64,000 bases of DNA from Sphingobacteriales bacterium (GCA_027484425.1 JAIXSZ010000084.1:1-64000), one strand, 5' to 3'; shown: positions 20,301-26,400, counted from the stretch's first letter. The notes: generated by a model from the letters alone, not told the origin. A program made the numbers and translations.

Positions 20301-21792
20301 TGGTGTAGCTACTGTGGATGCGTTGACAGGAGTGGTAACGGGTGTGGCTACTGGTACTACACATATTTCTTACCTATTACCTGCAGGCTGTTATAGAACA
20401 GTAATCGTAACCATCAACCCCATACCAACAGCTATAGGCGGTACTCCAACAGTTTGTGTGGGTGGCACGTCCCTACTTACCAACACAACTGGAGCCTGGA
20501 GCAGCAGTAATACTGCTGTGGCTACAGTAGGTGCATCGGGAGGGGTGACTGGTATCAGTGCTGGCACTGCGGTTATAACCTTTACATCAGGGGCTACATT
20601 GTGCAGCACTACTACTGTGGTGACCGTGAACCCACTGCCAGTGGCTATAACTGGTGCGGCAGCTACGTGTCCGGGTAATAGCTTTGCGCTAACATCTGGC
20701 ACAGTTGGTGGTACTTGGAGTAGCTTTAACCCTGCTGTGGCTAGTGTAGATGCTGCTACTGGTTTGGTGACTGGTGTGTATATACACAACTCGTTGACAA
20801 CTGTAACCACAATCTACTATACACTACCCACTGGTTGCCGTACATCTGTTATCGTAACGGTGAACCCGAGACCAGCGGCAATAGCTGGTGCCGTACCGAA
20901 TATATGTATCGGCAACACCACTGCTCTGACCAACAGCACCGCGGGTGGTAATTGGAGCAGCGATAATGCCAGTGTGGCCACAGTATCGTTGACTGGGGTA
21001 ACAACTGGCATAGCGGCAGGTACTGCCACCATCAGTTATGCCAATAGCTACGGATGTGCTGCCATTAGAGTAGTAACTGTAAACACCCCTCCGGGGAGCA
21101 ACAGTGGAACGCCAAGCCTTTGTGTAGGTGGCACAACCCTACTGACCAATGCTAGTGGTAGCGGCACCTGGAGTAGCAGCAATGCTGCCAGAGCTACTGT
21201 AGGGCTAACTACTGGTGTGGTAACTGGTATTAGTACTGGTACTGCCTTCATAACCTATACCGTGGCTACTGCATGCAACAGTGTAACTATGGTGACTGTG
21301 AACCCTGCACTAGCTGCCATAACTGGCGATAACACGGTTTGTATTACACTTAGTACTACCTACACCCACCCTGTAACTGGTGGCACCTGGAGCAGCAGCG
21401 ATGGGGCTGTGGCTACCGTGTCCAGCACTGGCACGGTGACAGGTGTGGCTATGGGCACTGCTACTATATCTTACCAAAGTGGAAGCTGTGTGGCTACCAA
21501 GATAGTAACCGTAAACTGTACTGCACGACCCACTGTGGCTGAAACAGATGAAGTGAAAGCAGCATTTAACCTCTACCCCAATCCGACTACTGGCGCCATA
21601 AACATCTATACTAGTGTAGCTGGCAAGGGCTGGATACAAACTGTAGATGGCAAACAGCTACAAGAGTTTGAGGTGGAAGCTGGCAATACTTCACTGACAT
21701 TACCTAATGATATCACTTCTGGTATATACCTACTACGATTTGTAGGGGTAGATGGTAGCAGTAATATGGTGCGCCTGATACTTAATCATTAG
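17356..21792 (+). CDS. Giant Ig-like (Big_2-type) repeat T9SS surface protein
   Basis: 1478 residues from the ATG at 17356 (M-K-K-I-I-L-L-T-L), chosen because it begins a clean signal peptide ending V-H-A-Q; the in-frame GTG at 17299 would add 19 non-signal residues. Residues ~20-150 form an N-terminal domain, followed by one PKD/Ig-like unit with Y-Q-W-Q-S-S. About 16 Big_2-like units come next (W-S-S-S-N, A-T-V, G-V-V-T-G, each with an early and a late Cys). The C-terminus is a type A T9SS sorting domain with L-Y-P-N-P-T-T-G near residue 1406. It is paralogous to the gene cut by the left edge. Probably a long surface stalk or adhesin, with no catalytic domain seen. Confidence 0.92.
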   Translation: MKKIILLTLCCIMQYWVHAQAHFTIGSGTHFSVSNAASVVMDTGEFVNNGFYTDSSGNFFAEGGINFGGTGVTRMNSLYINNTQHTKMNSLVSVYNTTKITAGNVDANDQLYIRSDVNLIANLIVIGVLSNPVKGIIARASMTSGTGCLPYTSNLTLNISGAAMLYQWQSSADSSVWTNIGGATNATYTATVSATTWYRCSLATNNSAFTQATPGVKHTFTGTLPNITGDSSVCAGASLPLAIAATGGTWISQNTGIATVNISTGVVTGVSAGGVLITYRQTPTCFKTKLIIVKAQPSAIGGIAAVCLGSSSILTNTVTGGIWTSTATSVATIGSTSGAVTGVAVGNSTITYDKAGCIATRVVTINPVPDVVTGTLFTCIGSTTVLSCATSGGVWSSTNLPVATVNSTGVVTGVGIGSTIIRYTLPVTGCRSSATVAVNTQPAAFTGSLSVCEGTTTTIATSTAGGTWSTANPVIASISATGVISGLVAGNTTVSYSMGGSCMRTAVVTVNPAVGPITGDMVVCLGQTTPLTNVSGGGTWISSSPSTATVTGISGIVSGVSAGTATITYRRATGCFTTTVVTVNSALAAISGTPNVCVGETTTLTHPSAGGTWSSSNVLRGTIGATSGVVTGISAGAMIVTYHLTTGCYKTLAFTVKALPSAMVGTGIVCEGATTTLPSATGGGTWSSSNTSIATVPLTSATVTGIAAGNATITYRGSNACITTRVVTVNTTPAAITGTPIVCVSATTVLSSATAGGNWISSNTTRATVTSTGIVTGVSSGGLTISYVMPTGCRALLPITVNAIPTAITGTLTVCAGSHTTLSNAIVGGTWSSSNPTTATVPTTPGTVSAHATGTATITYTIANGCTRTAEVTVAPAVSNTTGAATVCTGVNTPLSNTSTGGTWTSSNTTIAAVNVTTGLLVPISTGTAIITYRVSPACYNIHPITVNPTPAAITGTLRACHGTTTLLSSATAGGTWSSANTGVATVDALTGVVTGVATGTTHISYLLPAGCYRTVIVTINPIPTAIGGTPTVCVGGTSLLTNTTGAWSSSNTAVATVGASGGVTGISAGTAVITFTSGATLCSTTTVVTVNPLPVAITGAAATCPGNSFALTSGTVGGTWSSFNPAVASVDAATGLVTGVYIHNSLTTVTTIYYTLPTGCRTSVIVTVNPRPAAIAGAVPNICIGNTTALTNSTAGGNWSSDNASVATVSLTGVTTGIAAGTATISYANSYGCAAIRVVTVNTPPGSNSGTPSLCVGGTTLLTNASGSGTWSSSNAARATVGLTTGVVTGISTGTAFITYTVATACNSVTMVTVNPALAAITGDNTVCITLSTTYTHPVTGGTWSSSDGAVATVSSTGTVTGVAMGTATISYQSGSCVATKIVTVNCTARPTVAETDEVKAAFNLYPNPTTGAINIYTSVAGKGWIQTVDGKQLQEFEVEAGNTSLTLPNDITSGIYLLRFVGVDGSSNMVRLILNH

Positions 21793-21823
21793 TTTCCAAT
21801 GTTTCCTTACACTGTGATTAATC

Positions 21824-21853
21824 GTCCCGGCTCTAGTAGCTGGGACTTTTTTG
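21824..21853 (+). terminator. Intrinsic terminator of the Ig-repeat gene
   Basis: 9-bp stem (21824-21832 with 21838-21846, one G-T wobble) followed by a T run. Confidence 0.8.
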
Positions 21854-21860
21854 TGCGTGG

Positions 21861-22705
21861 TTAGTACGGATATTTTTGGTATGTGTTTTTCGGATTTTCC
21901 GGTTTGTTTCCGGTGATTTCATGGGTTTTGGTGCATAAGTCGTTGATTATCAATACTATTCGTTTTTGCTGGTTGTGAGGGGTGAAATGGGTGATGTAGT
22001 GGTATTTATTGATGTGTATTTTCTGTAGTGGGTGATTGTTGGTAGGTATCCTATTTTTTGGGTTTGTTGGGTTCATGGGATGATGATTAGTACGGATATT
22101 TTTGGTATGTGTTTTCTAGATTTTCCGGTTTGTTTCCGGTGATTTCATGGGTTTTGGTGCATAAGTCGTTGATTATCAATACTATTCACTTTTCCGGTTG
22201 TGAGGGGTGAAATGGGTAATGTAGCGGTATTTATTGATGTGTATTTTCTGTAGTGGGTGATTATTGGTAGGTATCCTATTTTTTGGGTTTGTTGGGTTCA
22301 TGGCATGATGATTAGTACGGATATTTTTGGTATGTGTGTTGCCGATTTTCCGGTTTGTTTCCGGTGATTTCATGGGTTTTGGCACTTAAGTCGTTGATTA
22401 TCAATACTATTCACTTTTCCGGTTGTGAGGGGTGAAGTGGGTGATGTAGCGGTATTTATTGATGTGTATTTTCTATAGTGGGTGATTGATGGTAGGTATC
22501 CTATTTTTTTGGTTTGTTGGGTTCATGGGATGATGATTAGTACGGATATTTTTGGCATGTGTTCTTCGGATTTTCCGGTTTGTTTCCGGTGATTTCATGG
22601 GTTTTGATGCTTAAGTGGTTGATTATCAATGCTATTCGTTTTTGCCGGTAGTGATGGGTGGAAAGGATGACGTGATGGGAATTATTGATGTGTATTGTAT
22701 ATAAT
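21861..22705. repeat. Tandem array, about 3.7 copies of a ~225-bp unit
   Basis: Units begin with TTAGTACGGATATTTTTGG at 21861, 22087, 22312 and 22537 (spacing 226, 225, 225 bp). The last unit degrades after ~150 bp and fades near 22705. Identity between units looks above 90 percent, with a small variable patch ~25 bp into each. The plus strand is strongly G/T-rich. Each unit holds the palindrome TTGATTATCAA. Stops occur in all frames at unit boundaries; the longest minus-strand frames (21861-22076, 22182-22385) look like simple-composition artefacts. Function unknown. Confidence 0.92.
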
Positions 22706-22770
22706 GCATAGGGTTTCTTGAGTTTGGCAGATGATTTTATAATTATTGTTGTTTTTTGGAGTTATTGCAG

Positions 22771-22893
22771 GTGGTGGTGTAGCTGGTGGCTGATGTGAGT
22801 TGTACTTTACCAGAAATAGAACGCCATCTACCCCACCCTATACCACAAATAGCGAGCCAAAGTGGGGTTTGGCAGAGGGTATTTTATCCACAA
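22771..22893. repeat. ~122-bp direct repeat, copy 1
   Basis: Matches 23069-23190 at roughly 88-90 percent by eye with one 1-bp indel. The paired copy lies just beyond the first hairpin module. Confidence 0.85.
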
Positions 22894-22943
22894 ATTTTGT
22901 TGTCGTAAGCAGAATGCTTGCGGTGTTACGTAGAGAAAGAGAT

Positions 22944-23066
22944 GGCTGGACCAAGGGGAGATTAACTAAAAACAAAATTTATCTAGCTGCAAAAAAGTGA
23001 AGGCGTTCGGGAGAACGAATTTTATTGGCAGTTCCAGTTGACCCTGCGGAACAACTGGAACAACGG
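22944..23066. repeat. 123-bp composite hairpin module, copy 1
   Basis: Aligns without gaps to 24158-24280 with about six differences, all in the first ~40 bp. It starts GGCTGGACCAA, contains a shared TTATCTAGCTGCAAAAAAG stretch, and ends with the 65-nt double-hairpin element (23002-23066). Confidence 0.88.
23002..23066. repeat. 65-nt double-hairpin element, copy 1
   Basis: Hairpin I is CGTTC-GGGA-GAACG. Hairpin II has perfect 10-bp arms GTTCCAGTTG and CAACTGGAAC around the 11-nt loop ACCCTGCGGAA. Confidence 0.9.
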
Positions 23067-23068
23067 TG

Positions 23069-23190
23069 TGGTGGTGTAGCTGGTGGCTGATATAAGTTAT
23101 ACTTTACTAGAAATAGAACGCCAACTACCCTACCCTATGCCACAAATAACGAGCCAAAGTGGGGTGTGGCAGAGGGTATTTTATCCACAA
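23069..23190. repeat. ~122-bp direct repeat, copy 2
   Basis: Second copy of 22771-22893. It begins within 3 bp of the end of double-hairpin copy 1, so the two repeat families are interleaved. Confidence 0.85.
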
Positions 23191-23252
23191 TTATTATTAT
23201 CTAATGCGTTGCGACAGCAGTAGTTAGGACAGAGTAGTTTGTAAAACATACT

Positions 23253-23260
23253 TATATTTG
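23253..23260 (+). promoter_or_regulatory. TAnnTTTG promoter element for the nucleotidyltransferase cassette
   Basis: TATATTTG followed by C, an exact consensus match 52 bp before the ATG at 23313. No repeat sequence lies between it and the gene. Confidence 0.55.
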
Positions 23261-23312
23261 CTAAGAAATACTATGAAGGGTTATTACTTTTTACTTCTAA
23301 AAAACTGCTAAC

Positions 23313-23489
23313 ATGGCTGAAATAATTAAATATTCAACTTTTGAGGAAGCAAAAATTGCAAACAATGCAACTGTAATAACAAATACAGAAGCACATAGAG
23401 ATTATGAATCATTCATCTCATTATTACAGAATGCTCTATCTGAAAAAAAGAAAATAAAGCATATTGAGAAAATGAATGAAAATGGATAA
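23313..23489 (+). CDS. Small protein upstream of and overlapping a nucleotidyltransferase
   Basis: 58 residues from the ATG at 23313 to the TAA at 23487-23489. Mostly polar and helical: M-A-E-I-I-K-Y-S-T-F-E-E-A-K-I at the start, a Lys-rich end (S-E-K-K-K-I-K-H-I-E-K), no signal peptide and no Cys. It overlaps the next gene by 14 bp in a different frame, which indicates translational coupling and a linked function. A small partner encoded just before a nucleotidyltransferase is the layout of toxin-antitoxin-like pairs, so an antitoxin-type role is possible. That is inference from gene order; the family is not recognised. Confidence 0.65.
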   Translation: MAEIIKYSTFEEAKIANNATVITNTEAHRDYESFISLLQNALSEKKKIKHIEKMNENG

Positions 23490-23988
23490 GGTATTTCAAG
23501 AAAGCTTATTGCACGTTTGTTCCTTACTGAATAAAAACAAGGTAGAATATCTTATAGTTGGTGGAACTGCTGTTGCATTATATGGTTATTATAGAATGTC
23601 AATAACAGTAAACGGAAAACCGGCTGAAAAACCAGACTTGGATTTTTGGTACAATCCCACATATGACAATTACTATAAATTACTGCGAGCGATTGCCGAT
23701 ATGGGAGTAGATGTATCTAGATACAAAAACGAAAAAAATCCAAACCCTAAAAAATCATTTTTCAGGTTAAATTTCGAACTTTTTACTGTTGACTTTATTC
23801 CTGAACTTCCTGGTTTACTTAAATTCAACCAATCTTATTTAAAAAAAGAAGTCATCATATTGCAAGGAACTGAAATAATCTTTGTTGATTTTGATGATTT
23901 AATTGAGAATAAACTAGCAATTGCAAGAGAAAAGGACTTAGAAGATGTTGAAGAACTCAAAAGAATACGGAACAATAATATTTTGTAG
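23476..23988 (+). CDS. Nucleotidyltransferase-fold protein (AbiEii/MNT-like)
   Basis: 170 residues. An N-terminal helix is followed by Y-L-I-V-G-G-T-A-V-A-L-Y-G (residues ~25-37), the GG-[ST]-x-x-x-x-G nucleotide loop. The paired acidic motif P-D-L-D-F-W lies near 53-58 and a third Asp in F-T-V-D-F-I-P near 107; together these form the metal-binding triad of the Pol-beta-type nucleotidyltransferase fold. The C-terminal helical part has D-F-D-D-L-I-E-N-K-L-A-I-A-R, typical of the AbiEii-like superfamily. Such proteins modify tRNA or protein partners and often act as toxins or antitoxins. The AT-rich base use and hairpin-repeat surroundings suggest a mobile or acquired cassette. Start: ATG at 23476, with 23482 (M-D-K-V) as an alternative. 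Confidence 0.8.
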   Translation: MKMDKVFQESLLHVCSLLNKNKVEYLIVGGTAVALYGYYRMSITVNGKPAEKPDLDFWYNPTYDNYYKLLRAIADMGVDVSRYKNEKNPNPKKSFFRLNFELFTVDFIPELPGLLKFNQSYLKKEVIILQGTEIIFVDFDDLIENKLAIAREKDLEDVEELKRIRNNNIL

Positions 23989-24041
23989 AAGGAATTCTAG
24001 TGAGAAAATTTCAACCCATTATCTACACATTTTTATTTTCG

Positions 24042-24056
24042 CAAGCGCAACGCTTG
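24042..24056. repeat. Hairpin CAAGCG-CAA-CGCTTG
   Basis: Perfect 6-bp stem with a 3-nt loop. A similar but imperfect hairpin occurs at ~22907-22923 in the other arm of the island. Confidence 0.7.
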
Positions 24057-24102
24057 TAAAAGGGAGGAATTAGAAAATATAGAATAGAAATGAATGATAC
24101 GC

Positions 24103-24116
24103 CGGTCAGGAGACCG
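24103..24116. repeat. Hairpin CGGTC-AGGA-GACCG
   Basis: Perfect 5-bp stem with loop AGGA. This loop is also found in hairpin I of double-hairpin copies 3 and 4, although the stem sequence differs. Confidence 0.75.
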
Positions 24117-24129
24117 AACACCACTATGA

Positions 24130-24147
24130 CGTAGACGATAGTCTACG
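24130..24147. repeat. Hairpin CGTAGAC-GATA-GTCTACG
   Basis: Perfect 7-bp stem with a 4-nt loop, 13 bp after the preceding hairpin. Confidence 0.8.
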
Positions 24148-24157
24148 CCAAGCTGAG

Positions 24158-24280
24158 GGCTGGACCAATGGGAGGTAGACTAAGAACAAAAATTATCTAG
24201 CTGCAAAAAAGTGAAGGCGTTCGGGAGAACGAATTTTATTGGCAGTTCCAGTTGACCCTGCGGAACAACTGGAACAACGG
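24158..24280. repeat. 123-bp composite hairpin module, copy 2
   Basis: Gap-free match to 22944-23066. It ends with double-hairpin copy 2 (24216-24280), which is identical to copy 1. Confidence 0.88.
24216..24280. repeat. 65-nt double-hairpin element, copy 2
   Basis: Identical to copy 1. Hairpin I has loop GGGA; hairpin II arms are GTTCCAGTTG/CAACTGGAAC. Confidence 0.9.
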
Positions 24281-24345
24281 GGCGTTCAGGAGAACGAATT
24301 TTATTGGCAGTTCCAGTTGACCCTGCGGAACAACTGGAACAACGG
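24281..24345. repeat. 65-nt double-hairpin element, copy 3
   Basis: Directly abuts copy 2. The hairpin I loop is AGGA instead of GGGA; stems are unchanged. Confidence 0.9.
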
Positions 24346-24389
24346 GTGATAGACTACTAACAAAATTTATCTAGCTGCAAAAAAGTGAA

Positions 24390-24454
24390 GGCGTTCAGGA
24401 GAACGAATTTTATTGGCAGCTCCAGTTGACCCTGCGGAACAACTGGAGCAACGG
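24390..24454. repeat. 65-nt double-hairpin element, copy 4
   Basis: Hairpin II arms are GCTCCAGTTG/CAACTGGAGC: both sides of one base pair changed (T-A to C-G) relative to copies 1-3, so the stem stays perfect. The hairpin I loop is AGGA. It is preceded by the same TTATCTAGCTGCAAAAAAG stretch as copies 1 and 2. Confidence 0.9.
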
Positions 24455-24472
24455 GAACAACTAGGCATAATA

Positions 24473-25378
24473 TCAATAATAGTAAAGCCTGTTTTTCTTA
24501 AAGTCAAGGGTGGTGATATACTTCTCAAGGAACTGGGTTCCTATTAACGACACATCGCTTAATACTTCCGCTCGAACATTGTCAAATACCAGCTTTGATC
24601 CTATTCTCAAGTTATCTATATTAATGAAAGTTATGTCATTTAATTTTGCTTGACCAAAAATTGTTCCACGCTGTCCAGAAATATGCTCAGATCTTTCATC
24701 TGAAAAAACAGATCTTTCGCATCCTAACTTGTAAATTCCCGTACTTAAGGTAAATAGCAGATCAGAACCCGTATCAAAAATCGCTTCTTCATCAATTCTA
24801 TCATTGTGCGTCACCTTTATCAATGGACTACCTTGTAAGCCATACCTCCGGAATGATAAAAACTGATTTTTTGTGTGATTAGCTAACCTAGATATTTTAT
24901 CGGTAATGAAAAGTTTGCGGTTGTTTAGGTCGAATTGCCAGATACATAATTGAAGAACATTTGCGCCTATTATTCCGGAAATATTAAGTCCCTGTGCGTT
25001 GAGATAGGTAAGGTCTACAGCTGATGCTAGTGTATTTATGAAGATTATGTTGCTTAAGTGTATTTTGGGTACAACAACCAGTTCTGTAGAATCTTTCTGG
25101 TTTTCAATTGAACTTCCTGTTGCAATCTTCTTAATAGATGCTAAACCAAACTTTTGTTTGATTCTTTTGTCAATACATGTTGGAGCTCCAGAGTCCAGAA
25201 GAAATCTATATAATGTAGTATCCTCTGATATTTTTATGCATAAAAATATTCGTCCATGTTCATAAACGAGAGAACTGCTGTCTAGAAAATTGTTCTTATT
25301 CTCTATCCAGGATTCTACTACTTGTGCCTGAGCTTCCGTTACGAAAATAGTTAGTATGTAAAGGATTAGCTTTTTCAT
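24473..25378 (-). CDS. Exported retropepsin/pepsin-like aspartyl protease
   Basis: 301 residues with a signal peptide (M-K-K-L-I-L-Y-I-L to A-Q-A-Q). Two catalytic-type Asp motifs are visible: F-L-L-D-S-G-A-P-T near residue 60 (DSG form) and A-I-F-D-T-G-S-D near 200 (DTG form), each followed by a hydrophobic strand. This two-lobe arrangement fits the clan AA aspartyl proteases of Bacteroidota, probably acting in the periplasm; the substrate is unknown. DSG in place of DTG in lobe one is tolerated in the clan. An exact promoter element lies ~90 bp upstream. The 3' end stops 19 bp from double-hairpin copy 4. Confidence 0.85.
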   Translation of the reverse strand: MKKLILYILTIFVTEAQAQVVESWIENKNNFLDSSSLVYEHGRIFLCIKISEDTTLYRFLLDSGAPTCIDKRIKQKFGLASIKKIATGSSIENQKDSTELVVVPKIHLSNIIFINTLASAVDLTYLNAQGLNISGIIGANVLQLCIWQFDLNNRKLFITDKISRLANHTKNQFLSFRRYGLQGSPLIKVTHNDRIDEEAIFDTGSDLLFTLSTGIYKLGCERSVFSDERSEHISGQRGTIFGQAKLNDITFINIDNLRIGSKLVFDNVRAEVLSDVSLIGTQFLEKYITTLDFKKNRLYYY

Positions 25379-25464
25379 TTTTAAGCGTGGTTTGTTTCGT
25401 TTTTTCTATCGGATCAAAATTTATTATGACCAGACTTATAGGAAGTCTAATATTTTACTTTGGG

Positions 25465-25472
25465 CAAATGTA
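25465..25472 (-). promoter_or_regulatory. TAnnTTTG promoter element for the aspartyl protease gene
   Basis: The minus strand reads TACATTTG followed by C, an exact match ~87 bp upstream of the start codon. Confidence 0.5.
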
Positions 25473-25680
25473 AAAAATACGGGTAAATTGCGGGTAACTC
25501 ATTTTGGGGGATTTCCTATTCGGTAAGTTTTATGCACAGAAAGCATTATATTATAAAAATACAGATAAATTAGCGCGTTTTTCCAATGCAAAAAAGCCAG
25601 CCTTACAACACGCCAGCCCTGCTATTACCTCTACAAGCATAAAACAAAACAGCCCAACATTGCTATTGAGCTCTTGAGAT

Positions 25681-25746
25681 GTCAGGGCGACTGGATTCGA
25701 ACTTTGACACAATCCAGCTTTACAATATTAGTATACGGCCCCTCAC
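25681..25746 (-). pseudogene. Degenerate tRNA-like sequence
   Basis: The minus strand contains GTTCGAATCC, the T-loop consensus of tRNA genes, followed at tRNA-like distance by CCCTGAC. GTGAGGG at the other end pairs with it at 6 of 7 positions. The total is only ~66 nt, no CCA follows, the T stem does not close and no standard D or anticodon arm is seen. The alternative is a chance 7-bp inverted repeat (CTGGATT/AATCCAG). Confidence 0.35.
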
Positions 25747-25901
25747 TGCCCCAACCGCACAAGGGTGCGACGCAAGGAACGATGAGTAGCGAGGTGGACG
25801 CTGGTAGCAAAAAGTTGTTGTAAAAATTGCACAAAGGGTGTGTGGTGTGAAGGGGGATTGTAGTAAATTAGTGGTACAAAAAAAAACACACAATAATAGC
25901 T

Positions 25902-26330
25902 ATGATGAGTCCTTATTTGAGTTTTGATGGTACTACGCTGGAGGCGTTTACGTTTTATAAATCGGTATTTGGTGGAGAATTTAGTGATGTGAATGTAATG
26001 ACGGATGCGCCGGGTACGGACCATCTGCCAGAGGAGGAAAAAAGAAGAATCATGCACATATCGCTACCGATAGATGCGCATACGGTGCTGATGGGGTCGG
26101 ATATACTGCCGTCGGCTGGGCATGTGCTGGTGATGGGCAACAACATCAACTTGTCGCTACACCCAAGTAGTAAGGAAGAGGCGGACAGACTGTTTAACGG
26201 GCTAAGCGAGGGTGGCACGGTGGAGATGCCTATACAGGATACGTATTGGGGTGCTTACTTTGGCAACTTCAAAGATAAGTTTGGTATCAACTGGAGTGTG
26301 AATTATCAGTATCCGGAGGTGAAGGGGTAA
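25902..26330 (+). CDS. VOC-superfamily PhnB-like protein
   Basis: 142 residues of the vicinal oxygen chelate fold, PhnB/glyoxalase-like subgroup. Landmarks are P-Y-L-S-F-D-G at the start, A-F-T-F-Y-K-S-V-F-G-G near residue 16, M-H-I-S-L-P-I near 52, and the C-terminal W-G-A-Y-F-G-N-F-x-D-K-F-G-I-N-W, typical of PhnB-type members. These are small cytoplasmic metal-binding or resistance-type proteins whose substrates vary, so no reaction is assigned. M-M at the start leaves 25902 or 25905 as initiation codon. It ends at a terminator shared with the next, convergent gene. Confidence 0.87.
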   Translation: MMSPYLSFDGTTLEAFTFYKSVFGGEFSDVNVMTDAPGTDHLPEEEKRRIMHISLPIDAHTVLMGSDILPSAGHVLVMGNNINLSLHPSSKEEADRLFNGLSEGGTVEMPIQDTYWGAYFGNFKDKFGINWSVNYQYPEVKG

Positions 26331-26365
26331 GCTGAGCTTTCTACAACAAATATTATATGAACAAA

Positions 26366-26400
26366 AAAATGGACCAGATGCTGAGGCTTTGGTCCATTTT
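26366..26400. terminator. Bidirectional intrinsic terminator
   Basis: Perfect 11-bp arms (26366-26376 with 26390-26400), A-rich before and T-rich after, between the convergent VOC and lipoprotein genes. Confidence 0.85.

Larger units (their letters stand above)
22706..23312. other. Gene-free stretch between tandem array and nucleotidyltransferase cassette
   Basis: Contains two copies of a ~122-bp direct repeat, an imperfect hairpin (~22907-22923) and one 123-bp hairpin module. A frame of 66 codons (22800-23000) runs through the first repeat copy. Its counterpart in the second copy stays open only over the repeat and then diverges, so I do not call a gene. Confidence 0.6.
23989..24472. other. 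Gene-free hairpin-module stretch
   Basis: 484 bp between the nucleotidyltransferase and the convergent aspartyl protease gene. It contains at least three small perfect hairpins and three 65-nt double-hairpin elements; no open frame is credible. It could act as a terminator region for either gene, but no stem with a proper T run was found. Confidence 0.7.
25379..25901. other. Intergenic region with promoter element and tRNA-like remnant
   Basis: 523 bp. It holds the protease promoter (25465-25472), a direct repeat of GCCAGCC (about 25591 and 25611), a tRNA-like remnant (25681-25746) and an A-rich leader for the VOC gene. No credible open frame. Confidence 0.6.

Noticed and set aside
21861-22385. 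Minus-strand frames of 67-71 codons inside the tandem repeat
   Set aside because: They are two versions of the same repeat unit, Asn/Pro/Lys/His-rich, with stops at the unit borders and no promoter or homologue in the window.
22944-24454. Hairpin repeats as a CRISPR array
   Set aside because: Copies are 65 nt, irregularly spaced or abutting, without uniform spacers, and no cas gene is present.
25743-26057. Minus-strand 104-codon frame overlapping the VOC gene start
   Set aside because: Composition rich in His/Arg/Tyr/Phe and overlap with the conserved VOC domain on the plus strand.
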